Below are positions 1 to 8,483 of a stretch of 39,816 nucleotides of DNA, piece by piece. The stretch is taken from NCBI GenBank assembly GCA_031551595.1, contig JAVBNK010000174.1, positions 1 to 39,816 of the forward strand, read 5' to 3'. Numbering within the stretch: the stretch's first letter is position 1; each line of letters opens with the position of its first letter. Below the pieces are notes generated by a model that did no database searches, was not told the DNA's origin, and was given only the letters and a program-made list of their open reading frames with translations. The position numbers were made by a program, and so were the translations under genes. This DNA is from JAVBOW01 sp031551595 (GTDB lineage: Bacteria; Bacteroidota; Bacteroidia; Bacteroidales; Rikenellaceae).

Positions 1-435
1 GCGGGCGGATGCGGCTATATCGCCGTGCATGACGGCGTCAGGCCGTTGGTATCCGCGGAATTGGTGCACGAGGCGGTCGCCACGGCGGCGGATTTCGGCA
101 CGGCCGTGCCTGTGATCGAACCCGCGGACTCGTTCCGCATGGTGACGGAGTGCGGTTCGCAGCCCGTCGACCGCACGGCGCTGCGCGCCGTGCAGACCCC
201 GCAGGTGTTCCGGGCGGATATATTGCATAAGGCTTACGGGGCGGCTTACGACCCGTGCTTCACGGACGATGCCTCGGTGGTCGAGCGGTCGGGCGTCGCC
301 GTAAGGCTGTGCACCGGCCGCCGCGGCAACCTCAAGATCACCACCCCGGAAGATATGATCGTGGCGGAGGCATTACTAAATTTTAAATCCGCGGCCGGGG
401 GGGGCGTCATCAAAGGCGCCGGACCGCAGGCTTAA
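1..435 (+). CDS. ispD: IspD, 2-C-methyl-D-erythritol 4-phosphate cytidylyltransferase (3' part only)
   Basis: The gene is cut by the left edge of the window. The frame is open from base 1 and the N-terminal CTP-binding part is missing. IspD transfers CMP from CTP to methylerythritol 4-phosphate in the cytoplasmic MEP pathway of isoprenoid synthesis. The visible part carries the conserved IspD blocks in order: HDGVRPLVS, the PVDR segment, AVQTPQVF, TDDASVVE and NLKITTPEDM. The last block is the family's usual C-terminal signature. After it comes a short Gly/Ala-rich tail (AAGGGVIKGAGPQA) that is probably not part of the fold. A GTG at 25 is internal (the V before HDGVRP) and is not the start. 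The stop is TAA at 433-435. Confidence 0.93.
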   Translation, partial: AGGCGYIAVHDGVRPLVSAELVHEAVATAADFGTAVPVIEPADSFRMVTECGSQPVDRTALRAVQTPQVFRADILHKAYGAAYDPCFTDDASVVERSGVAVRLCTGRRGNLKITTPEDMIVAEALLNFKSAAGGGVIKGAGPQA

Positions 436-467
436 GCATTTCGTGGGAAATGCACTCGTAAATATAA

Positions 468-1007
468 ATGGAATTTATGGCAACCGTATTCCGATATAAA
501 CTCGACCCGCGCAGCAAGCGCATCACCTGGATGGTGATCGTGCTGGTGGCGTTGCTGGCCGCATGGTTCACCTACCTGTATATCGACCACGGCGGTTACC
601 TGCCCGCATGGTTCCTCACGGTGGCGCTCTGCATCGGGGCGCTCTATGCGATGTCCATCCCGCGGTCGGTGCGCGTCACCGGCGAGGCCATCGAGATCCA
701 TTGCCTGGTCGAACTGACCACCGTACGGCTCGAAGACCTGCGTTGGGTGCGCCCTGTGGACCGTTCGCAGACCCGCCTGATGCTGTTGCTGGGCAGCTAC
801 GGGTTTTTCGGTTACTACGGCTATTACATCGACTGGCGGCAGTGGCAGACGGTCAAGGTCTACGCCTCGGCATGGAAAAACCTGGTTGAGATCGAGGATA
901 TCTACGACCAGCGCGTGATCATCAACTGCCCGGACCCCGAGGCATTTATCGCCAGGGTCGAGCAGGCCAGCCGCATGTACGAAGAATCGCATCATCCGGC
1001 ACAGTAG
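468..1007 (+). CDS. Membrane PH-like domain protein of unknown role
   Basis: A protein of about 179 residues with two closely spaced hydrophobic helices (about residues 21-39 and 45-62). They are followed by a soluble region with alternating strands (VRVTGEAIEIHCLVE, then QTVKVYASAWKNLVEIED). This is the layout of bacterial PH-domain (bPH-like) membrane proteins, so a small inner-membrane protein with a cytoplasmic PH fold is likely. A second ATG at 477 (MATVFRYK) is equally good as the start, and no Shine-Dalgarno sequence separates the two. It follows ispD by about 30 bp on the same strand, so co-transcription is possible. I recognise the architecture but not a specific function. The stop is TAG at 1005-1007. 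Confidence 0.8.
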   Translation: MEFMATVFRYKLDPRSKRITWMVIVLVALLAAWFTYLYIDHGGYLPAWFLTVALCIGALYAMSIPRSVRVTGEAIEIHCLVELTTVRLEDLRWVRPVDRSQTRLMLLLGSYGFFGYYGYYIDWRQWQTVKVYASAWKNLVEIEDIYDQRVIINCPDPEAFIARVEQASRMYEESHHPAQ

Positions 1008-1194
1008 GCTGATAAAAAAACGTTTTGTTATATTGTCATCTTAGATCGTCCGGAAGGGGAGCGCGCCCCTGGAGCGCAGGTTGGACCCCGCCTGGTTTTT
1101 GCGAATGTCCGGCGGAGCAGAAACTGTAGCGAAGCGTAATTTCCGGCCGCCAATGAAGTAGAAACCATCAGCGGGCACCCGGGCGCTTGACCAT

Positions 1195-1253
1195 TTTGCT
1201 TCCTTTTTGGGTCAAGCCAAAAGGGATGTCGCCATCAGGCGAAAAGGAGTGAC
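1195..1253. repeat. Dispersed intergenic repeat, copy 1 (core)
   Basis: This core sits in the 329-bp gap between the PH-like gene and the AraC gene. It matches 29350-29409 closely: TTTGCTTCCTTTTT, a short hairpin loop containing CAAG, an A/G-rich arm, GTCGCC-TCAGGCGAAAA and a terminal GTGAC. It holds two nested hairpins, one made of the T-rich and A-rich arms and one of TCGCC/GGCGA-type arms. The bases before it (1008-1194) are GC-rich and non-coding. The left end (about 1020-1045) only loosely mirrors the right end, so the outer boundaries of this copy are degraded. I see no gene in the gap. Confidence 0.55.
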
Positions 1254-1301
1254 TCTATAAAAGAATTTTTATTCCCCCGGATTTGTCCGGACTGGTCATA
1301 A

Positions 1302-1331
1302 AAAGGCTTGCAGAATGTCCTGCAGGCCTTT
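1302..1331 (-). terminator. Intrinsic terminator after the AraC gene
   Basis: A 12-bp stem (one G-T wobble) with a 6-nt loop. Read on the minus strand it is followed by TTTTTA. It begins 6 bases past the AraC-family stop codon. The plus-strand side also has a broken T-run (TTTCTTATTT), so it may act weakly in both directions. Confidence 0.75.
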
Positions 1332-1336
1332 CTTAT

Positions 1337-2278
1337 TTAAATCCTGCACCCTTCTGCGCTCGGTCCCGGGACCGTATGTCCGTGGGTTGCCGGACGCAGG
1401 ACGGGTGTCGCGCTGCCACGGGATTTATGACTGCATGCGCGGTATTGGGCGGGTGTGGCGCCGTACTCCTTGCGGAAAAGTTTGATAAAATGCGACGTAT
1501 TGGGGAAGTTGCATTCGATCCCGACTTCGGAGATCGATTTGCCGGTCGAGATCAGCAGCAACCGGGCGTGCATCAATCGTTGGCGGATGAACCATTTGTG
1601 GGGCGGTTCGTCGAAATGGCGTTTGAACTCTTTCTTAAAGGCGGTCAGGCTGCGGTTGCATTTCGAGGCCAGCTCCTCGACGGAGATGTTGCAGAAGATG
1701 TGGTTGTGGATGACCTGTTCGAAATTTTCGCTCAGGATATCGACGCTGCCGAGCATTTTGCTTTTGATGCAGCAATCCGGATTGGAGAGGATCAGGTAGA
1801 CCAGTTCGGTGAGCTTGATGTTTTCGGCGGTTTCGTCGGCCGAGAAGATCTCCTCGCGGATGTATTTGTCGCTCGATGTGAAGAAGTTGCGGATGGCTCC
1901 CCAGGCAGGGTAGACCACATGGGACAGGGTCGAGCAATTTTTGCATGCGTGGTCGTTGGCGATATCGAGCCTGTACGACAGGCTCAGGTAGGCCAGGATA
2001 CGTGCGAGTTGTTCGGGAGTGTAATAGAATACGATCTGCTCGAAGGGTTTATTCGTTTCGGGGATATTTTCGGTGTAGTGGTGTCCCGAGCCGAGATAAA
2101 ACAGGTCGCCGCGCACGACTTCGTGGCGCACATCCCCGTAATAGATGTCTTTGCGGCCGCGCAATACGTAACCTATCGCCTGTCGGGAGAGGTTATGCGA
2201 CTGTATTCCACTACGGTGCGGCTGCACATATTTAACGATCATCGGCTGCTGCGGTGGTATCGGCATATGCGTTGACAT
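1337..2278 (-). CDS. AraC-family transcriptional regulator
   Basis: A protein of 313 residues. The N-terminal half looks like an AraC cupin-type sensor (about 15-100). A middle Cys-containing stretch (HACKNC, about 110-115, and CC at about 169) is less usual. The C-terminal AraC/XylS DNA-binding domain (about 197-280) has two helix-turn-helix units: ISVEELASKCNRSLTAFKKEFKRHF and the second-helix signature ISEVGIECNFPNTSHFIKLFRKEYGATPAQYR. The start may be this ATG or the one four codons on (2266). It is divergent from bioA, and the shared 250-bp spacer is strikingly AT-rich compared with the rest of the window. The gene also uses more AT-rich codons than its neighbours. Its target is unknown; bioA or itself are the nearest candidates. 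Confidence 0.88.
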   Translation of the reverse strand: MSTHMPIPPQQPMIVKYVQPHRSGIQSHNLSRQAIGYVLRGRKDIYYGDVRHEVVRGDLFYLGSGHHYTENIPETNKPFEQIVFYYTPEQLARILAYLSLSYRLDIANDHACKNCSTLSHVVYPAWGAIRNFFTSSDKYIREEIFSADETAENIKLTELVYLILSNPDCCIKSKMLGSVDILSENFEQVIHNHIFCNISVEELASKCNRSLTAFKKEFKRHFDEPPHKWFIRQRLMHARLLLISTGKSISEVGIECNFPNTSHFIKLFRKEYGATPAQYRACSHKSRGSATPVLRPATHGHTVPGPSAEGCRI

Positions 2279-2326
2279 AATAATAAGGATTTAGTATGAT
2301 AATATTCCATATGGACTTCCATACGA

Positions 2327-2334
2327 CAAACATA
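2327..2334 (-). promoter_or_regulatory. -7 box of the AraC gene promoter
   Basis: On the minus strand this reads TATGTTTG, an exact TAnnTTTG Bacteroidota -7 box, about 48 bp upstream of the AraC start. A TTG lies about 22 bp further upstream as a possible -33 element. Confidence 0.5.
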
Positions 2335-2501
2335 CAATAATATACTGCATTATTTGCAATGCAAATAAATATATTTCGGCGACAAAGCGGATATATATTG
2401 TTAATGTATTGATGATATGTGATATGTGAAAACAATGTGCATTGTATTTTTGCTATGTATTTACAATATAATATTGTATCGCATATTTGGTGAAGATGCA
2501 T

Positions 2502-2509
2502 TACCTTTG
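2502..2509 (+). promoter_or_regulatory. -7 box of the bioA promoter
   Basis: TACCTTTG is an exact match to TAnnTTTG. It lies 22 bp upstream of the ATG at 2532. Transcription would begin near 2515, downstream of the alternative in-frame starts at 2487 and 2496, which is why the bioA start is placed at 2532. The -33 element is not clear. Confidence 0.6.
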
Positions 2510-2531
2510 TGTCGCAAGCAGAGTCCGCGCG

Positions 2532-3836
2532 ATGAAAAACCAACCTTCCGGCCGTACGCGTCACCCCCTCTCGGAACAATTATCGTTCGACAGGGAGCAT
2601 ATCTGGCATCCATACACGTCAATGGCGGACCCGTTGCCGGTATATCCGGTGGCTTCGGCCGAGGGGGTGCACATCATGCTCGAAGACGGGCGGCGGCTTA
2701 TCGACGGCATGTCGTCGTGGTGGTGTGCCATCCACGGCTACAACCACCCGGCCCTCAACCAGGCCGTTACGCGGCAACTCGCACGCATGGCCCACGTCAT
2801 GTTCGGCGGGCTGACCCATCAGCCGGCCGTGGAATTGGCCCGCCGGCTGGTCGGAATCGCGCCCGAAGGCCTCGAACGCGTCTTTTTCTGCGATTCGGGA
2901 TCGGTCGCCGTAGAGGTGGCCGCCAAGATGGCCGTGCAATATATGTTCGCTGCGGGGCAGCCCGGCCGTCACTCGCTGGCCACCGTCCGCGGGGGTTATC
3001 ACGGCGATACGTGGCACGCCATGTCGGTGTGCGACCCCGTCGGGGGGATGCATTCCATTTATACGGGCCGCCTGCCGCTGCAATTTTTCGCCCCGCGGCC
3101 CCGCACGCCTTTCGGCGGCGAGTGGTCGGACGACGATTTTTTACCTATGGCCGAGATGCTCTACCGCAACCGGGACAGGATCGCCGCCGTCATCATCGAG
3201 CCCGTCGTCCAGGGCGCGGGGGGCATGTGGTTCTACCATCCCCGCTACCTACAACTGCTGCGGCAGGCGTGCGATAACCTGGGGATGCTGCTCATCTTCG
3301 ACGAAATAGCCACCGGATTCGGCCGTACCGGACGCATGTTCGCCTCGGAGTGGGCGGGCGTCACCCCCGATATCCTGTGCGTGGGCAAGGCTATCACCGG
3401 CGGCTACATGAGTTTCGCCGCCGTCATGGCTGTCGGGGCTGTGGCCGACACGATCTCCGCTTCGCCTCCCTACGCCTTTATGCACGGCCCCACGTTCATG
3501 GGCAACCCGCTGGCGTGTGCCGTGGCGTGCGCTTCGCTCGACCTGCTGGCCGAAAATCCGCCCCTGGAACGCGTCGCACAAATCGGCCGGGCGCTCGAAC
3601 GCGGCCTGTCGTCCCTGCGCGGACGCCCCGGCGTGGCCGACGTACGCGTACTGGGCGCCATCGGCGTGGTCGAGATGGAACGCGAAGTCGACATGGCCGT
3701 CCTCCAGCGCCGGTTCGTCGAACTGGGCGTATGGATCCGCCCCTTTGGCCGCCTGGTTTATGTCATGCCCCCCTATATCATCACTGACGACCAGATCGAC
3801 ACCCTCACCGCCGCCGTCCGGGCCGTCACGGCATAG
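2532..3836 (+). CDS. bioA: BioA, adenosylmethionine-8-amino-7-oxononanoate aminotransferase
   Basis: A PLP-dependent class III aminotransferase that converts 7-keto-8-aminopelargonate to 7,8-diaminopelargonate with S-adenosylmethionine as amino donor, in biotin synthesis. Numbered from this start (434 residues), the N-terminus has HIWHPYTSM, the BioA-specific substrate-binding signature. GMSSWWCAIHGYNHP, the PLP-phosphate segment FFCDSGSVAVEVAAKMA, FDEIATGFGRTG (Asp near 257) and the Schiff-base Lys near 286 (VGKAITGGYMS) follow. HGPTFMGNPLACAVA completes the family pattern. The usual length for BioA is 420-450 residues. In-frame starts upstream would add 15 residues but lie before the predicted transcription start. 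No other biotin gene is in the window. Confidence 0.94.
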   Translation: MKNQPSGRTRHPLSEQLSFDREHIWHPYTSMADPLPVYPVASAEGVHIMLEDGRRLIDGMSSWWCAIHGYNHPALNQAVTRQLARMAHVMFGGLTHQPAVELARRLVGIAPEGLERVFFCDSGSVAVEVAAKMAVQYMFAAGQPGRHSLATVRGGYHGDTWHAMSVCDPVGGMHSIYTGRLPLQFFAPRPRTPFGGEWSDDDFLPMAEMLYRNRDRIAAVIIEPVVQGAGGMWFYHPRYLQLLRQACDNLGMLLIFDEIATGFGRTGRMFASEWAGVTPDILCVGKAITGGYMSFAAVMAVGAVADTISASPPYAFMHGPTFMGNPLACAVACASLDLLAENPPLERVAQIGRALERGLSSLRGRPGVADVRVLGAIGVVEMEREVDMAVLQRRFVELGVWIRPFGRLVYVMPPYIITDDQIDTLTAAVRAVTA

Positions 3837-3839
3837 AAA

Positions 3840-3864
3840 AAGCGGCCGCGCAAGGCGGCCGCTT
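3840..3864 (-). terminator. Terminator of the SusC/SusD operon
   Basis: A perfect 10-bp GC-rich stem (AAGCGGCCGC and its complement) with a 5-nt loop. On the minus strand it is followed by TTTTT. It lies 25 bp past the thioredoxin stop, at the end of the minus-strand operon, and three bases past the bioA stop. The A-run on the bioA side gives no good plus-strand U-tract. Confidence 0.8.
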
Positions 3865-3888
3865 CAGCATCCGGTACGTCGGGAGAAT

Positions 3889-4941
3889 CTACCGGGGAGT
3901 GATCGACCGGACGATGTATCCTTTCGTATTTTCACTGGTCACCAGCGCGACCAGCTGGTCTTTCTGCTCCTGCGTCAGCAGGTCCTTCAGGCCGATCGTT
4001 ACGTAAAACAGCACCGTATCCCTTTCGGCGTCCGTCAATCGGGGCACGACGGCCTTCACGGTTTCAAATGCGGCGCCGGCACCCTCGCCGGTCACTTTGA
4101 CCAGGGACGCAGCCTGAAGCGGCAGGAAAATATCCGTATCGGCCAACCCGAGCGAAGCCAGCCTCGCATTGGTTTTCGCCACGCTTTCGCGGGTCGCCTC
4201 TCGGTCGTATCCCTGAAGCACCTGGCCATAATAACCTATGTACTTGCGTTTGAACACCTCGTTCACCTTCTCGCGCCCGGCGACCTCGCGGAAACGGTCG
4301 CGGTTGGCGGTCAGGAATTCGTCTTTGCCGGACCATACGCGGGCATTGTCGAAGATGAACAGGAACTCCGGGCTGACCTTATCCTGGTCGGCGGCCGAAG
4401 CGTAAAGTTCCTCCACCATGGGGGCCACGTCGGCCGTATGGGTGTTTTGCAGGGTCTCCAGGTAACTCGCCACGAAGCGCGGATCGCGCTCGCCCGCATC
4501 GTAACGCGCCTTGAGCCCGCCGAAAGCCTTGGCCGGGTTGAATGATTCCTCGACCTTGCCGATGAACGTCAGGTCGAGGACGCCGCCGGCAAACATGTGC
4601 ACCAGTTGGCCGTCGCCGTCCAGTACGATGAACGTCGGATAGGCCTTTACGCCAAATTTTTTGGCGAATTCGGGACCGTCTTCACCTTTCTCCGCGTTAA
4701 GCTGCAGGGAGATGTATTTGGGATTGAAGTAGTCGCCCATCTCCTTCATCGGGAAGACCTGCGCGGTCATCATCTTGCAGGGGCCGCACCAATCGGTGTA
4801 CACGTCGACGAAGACGTATTTATTCTCGGCCTTGGCCTTTGCCACGGCCTGGGCGGGCGTCAGCGCCTGGAAATTGACTCCCTGCCCGGAGGCCTGCCAT
4901 GCCAGCAGCGCGGAAGCGAACATTAAAAACAGTTTTCTCAT
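3889..4941 (-). CDS. Exported thioredoxin-fold protein (WCGPCK)
   Basis: A protein of 350 residues with an N-terminal signal peptide (MRKLFLMFASALLAWQASGQ). A thioredoxin domain follows (about 25-130) with VDVYTDWCGPCKMM, the redox pair at Cys52 and Cys55, and the cis-proline at Pro102 (AYPTFIV). The C-terminal 200 residues are helical and not recognised; related Bacteroidota thioredoxin-like proteins also carry such extensions. A periplasmic disulfide reductase or isomerase is the likely role. It is the last gene of the locus, 40 bp after the C39-like peptidase, and a terminator follows it. Its place in an uptake operon suggests it may reduce disulfides in an imported substrate or in the peptidase, but that is inference. 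Confidence 0.85.
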   Translation of the reverse strand: MRKLFLMFASALLAWQASGQGVNFQALTPAQAVAKAKAENKYVFVDVYTDWCGPCKMMTAQVFPMKEMGDYFNPKYISLQLNAEKGEDGPEFAKKFGVKAYPTFIVLDGDGQLVHMFAGGVLDLTFIGKVEESFNPAKAFGGLKARYDAGERDPRFVASYLETLQNTHTADVAPMVEELYASAADQDKVSPEFLFIFDNARVWSGKDEFLTANRDRFREVAGREKVNEVFKRKYIGYYGQVLQGYDREATRESVAKTNARLASLGLADTDIFLPLQAASLVKVTGEGAGAAFETVKAVVPRLTDAERDTVLFYVTIGLKDLLTQEQKDQLVALVTSENTKGYIVRSITPR

Positions 4942-4981
4942 GGTCGGATATCGTTGTTTGGTTTAAGTTTCATCGGGAACG

Positions 4982-6025
4982 CTATCCCCATTGTTCGGGT
5001 ACGGTCGCAGGATCCAGCCCCCGTCCGTCCCAGCCGTCCGTAACGCTGCGGCCCGACCGGACAGGTGTAGAGGGCGACACGATGATCGCGTATTTCCACC
5101 AGACGTTCGACGCGGTGAGGATATCGCTCAGGCGGTAGTACCGGTCCTGGCCCTTGTATTGCCCGTTGAGGTAGGTACGGCCGATCGACCACGGGTCGTA
5201 GCATTCCAGCAGGTATTCACCGTCCACGCGTTTGTAGCCTTTCACCACCACGAAGTGGCCCGACGAGGCGCTGGTGGTGTAGAATTTGTCTTTCCTCCAT
5301 TCGGACATGCCCGACGACGATTCGGTGCGGACGTAATAGATATCCAGGCACAGGATGGCGATATTCCCTTCGTCGAGGTGGGGTTTCAGGTCGTCGAATT
5401 TGGTGAAATCGACCTTTTCGTTCGTAACGCCGTTGATGTCCAGGTAGGTGGCGATGTTGTTGGTGCTCCAATTGCCGGTCACTCCCGATTCGGTACGCAT
5501 CTGCTGGGCGGTCATCGGGAAGTCCTCGCGTGCCCACCGGCCGGCCATCTCGCAGGCTGCCGGACCGCAATTGGTATTGGAAGAGGGGCCCGTGTTGTTC
5601 TGGTCCACATACCATCCGTAGGCGACATTATTGGCCCGTTCCTCGAACAGCCTGTACCCGAGGCCGTAAAGGCGGTGGGGGTCCAGTTGCGCGACCGGGA
5701 TGGTTTTGGTGACCGAACCCGACGATTTTCCCGTTTTCACGGTCAGGGTGATCTGCGCGCTGCCGCCCGCATTCTGTTCCGGGAGTATGAAATAGTATTT
5801 GCGGTCGGTGCCTTTCTTGAAATCGAGCGGTACGTCGGACGACCATGTCAGGGAAACCTGCCCGTCGGCGACGATGTCCGAAGTGTCCCATACATAGACC
5901 CTGTCCATCGCTTCCTTGTATGCGAAGTTCACGACCAGGGAGTTGTCGTCGTTGCTGCACGCCGAAAAGAAGAGCGAGAATGCCGCTGCGCAGGCGAATT
6001 TGCCAAGCAATGATATATTTTTCAT
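4982..6025 (-). CDS. Lipoprotein with C39-like cysteine peptidase domain
   Basis: A protein of 347 residues. A lipoprotein signal peptide ends at Cys23 (FFSAC). An N-terminal beta-rich region (about 30-112) may be a binding or Ig-like domain. From about 130 a papain-fold domain of the C39-like (Peptidase_C39_2) type follows. NTNCGPAACEMA holds the catalytic Cys153, SGHFVVVKGY the His257, and ECYDPW the Asp277. All three catalytic positions are therefore present. The lipid anchor puts it in the outer membrane, facing either the periplasm or the surface. It lies 61 bp after the PKD-like lipoprotein and 40 bp before the thioredoxin in the SusC/SusD operon. The substrate cannot be read from sequence; a proteinaceous ligand imported by the SusC/SusD pair is the simplest idea. 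Confidence 0.8.
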   Translation of the reverse strand: MKNISLLGKFACAAAFSLFFSACSNDDNSLVVNFAYKEAMDRVYVWDTSDIVADGQVSLTWSSDVPLDFKKGTDRKYYFILPEQNAGGSAQITLTVKTGKSSGSVTKTIPVAQLDPHRLYGLGYRLFEERANNVAYGWYVDQNNTGPSSNTNCGPAACEMAGRWAREDFPMTAQQMRTESGVTGNWSTNNIATYLDINGVTNEKVDFTKFDDLKPHLDEGNIAILCLDIYYVRTESSSGMSEWRKDKFYTTSASSGHFVVVKGYKRVDGEYLLECYDPWSIGRTYLNGQYKGQDRYYRLSDILTASNVWWKYAIIVSPSTPVRSGRSVTDGWDGRGLDPATVPEQWG

Positions 6026-6086
6026 CGTATTATTCGTTGGTTATGGCCCCATGCGGAATCTCTCCCGCACGGGACCGTTCATTCAT

Positions 6087-7673
6087 TTACCAGGTACGTG
6101 ACGTATGCGGTTCCCTGAATATCAGGTTCGTGGCCTGCCCGGCGCCCGTATAGGTCGCTTTGGGGCCGTTGGCCGTCTTCACATCCTGGGTCTGGCCTTC
6201 CATCGGGTAGATGCGCAGGGTCCAGTTGCCGCCCTTGTTGGAGAGCACCAGGAATTCGTTGGGGGCGTCCGCGTGGAGGTAGGTCGCATGGTTGTTGCAG
6301 GCCCAGTCGTAGTTATGGTGGATGTAAACGATCTGCTCGTCCGCGGGGATCACCACCACATCCGACTTATGGGTCTGGTTGTTCTGGTTGTAATAGTGTA
6401 CTTTGTTGTCGCCGGCGGAGTAGTACAGAATACTCTGGATCGCACTTGCCACGGTCCCTCCGCCGTTGCGCACGCAGAACACTTTCCCGCTGCCCACGCC
6501 GGCGGCGAATTCGGCGGGGATTTCATACGAGCCGTAATAGGCGACCTCGCTGACCTGGTTGAAACTGCCGACCATCACATCCACCAGGCGCAGTTTGCCC
6601 GCTTCGCCCGCATTTTTACTCTTCAGCAGCGCCCAGCCGCGCGCGGCGGAAGTGAGGTAGTTGTGTTGCGTGCCCATATACAGGCATTCCTGGTTCGTAA
6701 AGTGGTGCTGTGCGGTAGCGGCGTAAGCCCTGGTATAGGCAAACCTGTTCTGGGAGTTGTGGTACCCGACGATCGCCCCGGTGTTTTCATTGAAGAACAT
6801 CATGTTCGATACCACAGCGGCGCCCATGCCGGTCAGTTTCAGTCCTTCGTCCGGGTAGGCGTAACCGAACTGCCCCTCGCTGGAGGTATTGTAAGCGACG
6901 ACGTGAAGCCGCCCGTCGTTGAGCATCATGAACCCGCCGCCGGTACCCCACACGCCCTGCGGTTTCTTCACGGCCGGCGTTTCCATGAACGCGTGGTCCC
7001 AATCCCTCATCAGGGTCATCTGGTTGCCGTTGTAGATCCGCATATCCTCATCGGTGCAGATCATGAACGTGGACACCAGGGTTTTTGCCGTCTTCGTCCC
7101 GTCCTCGTTCACTACCTGATAACAGTACTGGTCGGAAAGCGTGGAGCGTATCGGCCGGCCCGGGAGGTCGTCGCCGTTGATCGTCTTGAGGATATTGGGG
7201 CGGAGCGTGCCGCTGCCGTCGATAAAGTCCACGTCGGTACGCCCGTTCTCGTACTTGTTGATGAAATACCCCGAGCTGAACCGGCTCGACACGGTGACGA
7301 TGGTGCGTTGGTAGGCCGACACCCCCGTTTTCTTGTCCCTGGCCTGGAAGATCAGTTTGTATTGCCCCGGGGCGAGCGCCATATTGTAATCGAGTTTCTT
7401 TTCGCGGCTGAGGGTATCGCGGCGGTTTATGGTTGTGCTGGTGTGCGAATAGGCGCACCAGCAGTACTCGTAATCCGCTTCGTCGCCTCCGATCTCGGGG
7501 TCGATCACCAGCGGTTCGAGCATGATGGCGGTATAGTTCGCCGCGAGTTGCGAGAGGATGGCCGGCGTCACTTCGCCGGCAGGTTTATAGGTGTAGTTGC
7601 CGGTGTCGTCGATACACTTCGTAAAGAGCGTGACGGCCATGGCGGCGGCCAGGTATATCGTTATTCTTTTCAT
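6087..7673 (-). CDS. PKD-like family lipoprotein
   Basis: A protein of 528 residues that begins with a lipoprotein signal (lipid Cys20). The -1 residue is Lys (TLFTKC), which is unusual for a lipobox. The start of the mature protein, CIDDTGNYTYK, is the typical opening of the Bacteroidota PKD-like lipoprotein family, which is found beside SusC, SusD and DUF4843 genes. A PKD-like domain follows (about 30-130) and then a long region resembling beta-propeller repeats (FINKYENGRTDVDFI, GGFMMLNDGRLHVVAYNT). It is probably a surface-exposed ligand-binding accessory to the SusC/SusD transporter. It is third after susD, 21 bp downstream of the DUF4843 gene. No catalytic motif was seen. Confidence 0.8.
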   Translation of the reverse strand: MKRITIYLAAAMAVTLFTKCIDDTGNYTYKPAGEVTPAILSQLAANYTAIMLEPLVIDPEIGGDEADYEYCWCAYSHTSTTINRRDTLSREKKLDYNMALAPGQYKLIFQARDKKTGVSAYQRTIVTVSSRFSSGYFINKYENGRTDVDFIDGSGTLRPNILKTINGDDLPGRPIRSTLSDQYCYQVVNEDGTKTAKTLVSTFMICTDEDMRIYNGNQMTLMRDWDHAFMETPAVKKPQGVWGTGGGFMMLNDGRLHVVAYNTSSEGQFGYAYPDEGLKLTGMGAAVVSNMMFFNENTGAIVGYHNSQNRFAYTRAYAATAQHHFTNQECLYMGTQHNYLTSAARGWALLKSKNAGEAGKLRLVDVMVGSFNQVSEVAYYGSYEIPAEFAAGVGSGKVFCVRNGGGTVASAIQSILYYSAGDNKVHYYNQNNQTHKSDVVVIPADEQIVYIHHNYDWACNNHATYLHADAPNEFLVLSNKGGNWTLRIYPMEGQTQDVKTANGPKATYTGAGQATNLIFREPHTSRTW

Positions 7674-7694
7674 CGCTGATTCGCTTTAGATCGT

Positions 7695-8471
7695 TTACAT
7701 TTGCGGGAATGTGACCTCCGTATTGTTGGCTTCGAACAACGCGGGATGGGTGAGCAGGTAATCGGCCATGGCCTGGCGGGCCTTCAGGTTGTAGAAGCGC
7801 CGGATATCCAGAAGATTGTTCCCGGTCAGCGTTTCGTCGAACCGGGTGTAGCCCACATAGTCGATCAGGAAGCGCATTTTCTCCTGCCCCCATGCGCCGA
7901 AGGTTACGAAGTAGCCGTTCGTGGAGAGGTTCTCCCACATGGCCGGCTGTGAAGCCACGGCGGTGATCTTTACGGTGTAGGTCTGCATACCCTCGAGCCC
8001 GTAGGTGAAATAGTCGTTGGTGGCGATGGCCAGGTCGAGGCGGAATTCGGTGTCGTCCATCTGCGGGGTCCGTTTGACGACGATCGGCACGGCCACGGAC
8101 GTTTTATTGGCCGGCATCACCATTTTGGGCGCGATGTCGGGATGGTCGAAAGCCTCGTAGTGGATCCCGGCCACGGCGGGGTTCACTCCTTCCTGGTTGG
8201 TTTGCACGATGGGCAGCGGACGGGCCTGGTCCGAAAGCGCACCCGTCAGGCGCACCTCCACCCACACCGTATCGACGGTCTTCGATCCGGCCAGGAAGAA
8301 CGAATAGTTGACGCTGTCGCGCTGGATCGCGCCCTTGCTGTTGTTCGCCCCGCGGTAGAACCAGAGCGACGGGGCGGCTTCGAATTTATTGAGTATCTGC
8401 TCCTCGCATGCAGTCAGCAGCAGGCCCGCCACCGGCAGGAGCAATCCGTATTTTAAGAATTTGGTCATCAT
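7695..8471 (-). CDS. DUF4843 domain lipoprotein
   Basis: A protein of 258 residues. The lipoprotein signal peptide ends at Cys22 (LLLTAC). The body matches the layout of DUF4843 proteins: an N-terminal segment with FEAAPSLWFYR, a central beta-sandwich (VWVEVRLTG, AGIHYEAFD, VPIVVKRTP) and a C-terminal part beginning FVTFGAWGQEKMRFLIDY. These proteins are usually coded just after susD and are thought to be surface lipoproteins that help bind ligand; no enzyme activity is known. Two adjacent ATGs (8471 and 8468) could each be the start. It lies 12 bp after susD, and 21 bp separate it from the PKD-like gene, so all are probably one transcript. Confidence 0.82.
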   Translation of the reverse strand: MMTKFLKYGLLLPVAGLLLTACEEQILNKFEAAPSLWFYRGANNSKGAIQRDSVNYSFFLAGSKTVDTVWVEVRLTGALSDQARPLPIVQTNQEGVNPAVAGIHYEAFDHPDIAPKMVMPANKTSVAVPIVVKRTPQMDDTEFRLDLAIATNDYFTYGLEGMQTYTVKITAVASQPAMWENLSTNGYFVTFGAWGQEKMRFLIDYVGYTRFDETLTGNNLLDIRRFYNLKARQAMADYLLTHPALFEANNTEVTFPQM

Positions 8472-8483
8472 CTCGTCGGAGGT

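Noticed and set aside
2487..2531. Upstream in-frame starts for bioA.
   Set aside because: They lie at or before the -7 box at 2502-2509, so they would not be in the transcript.
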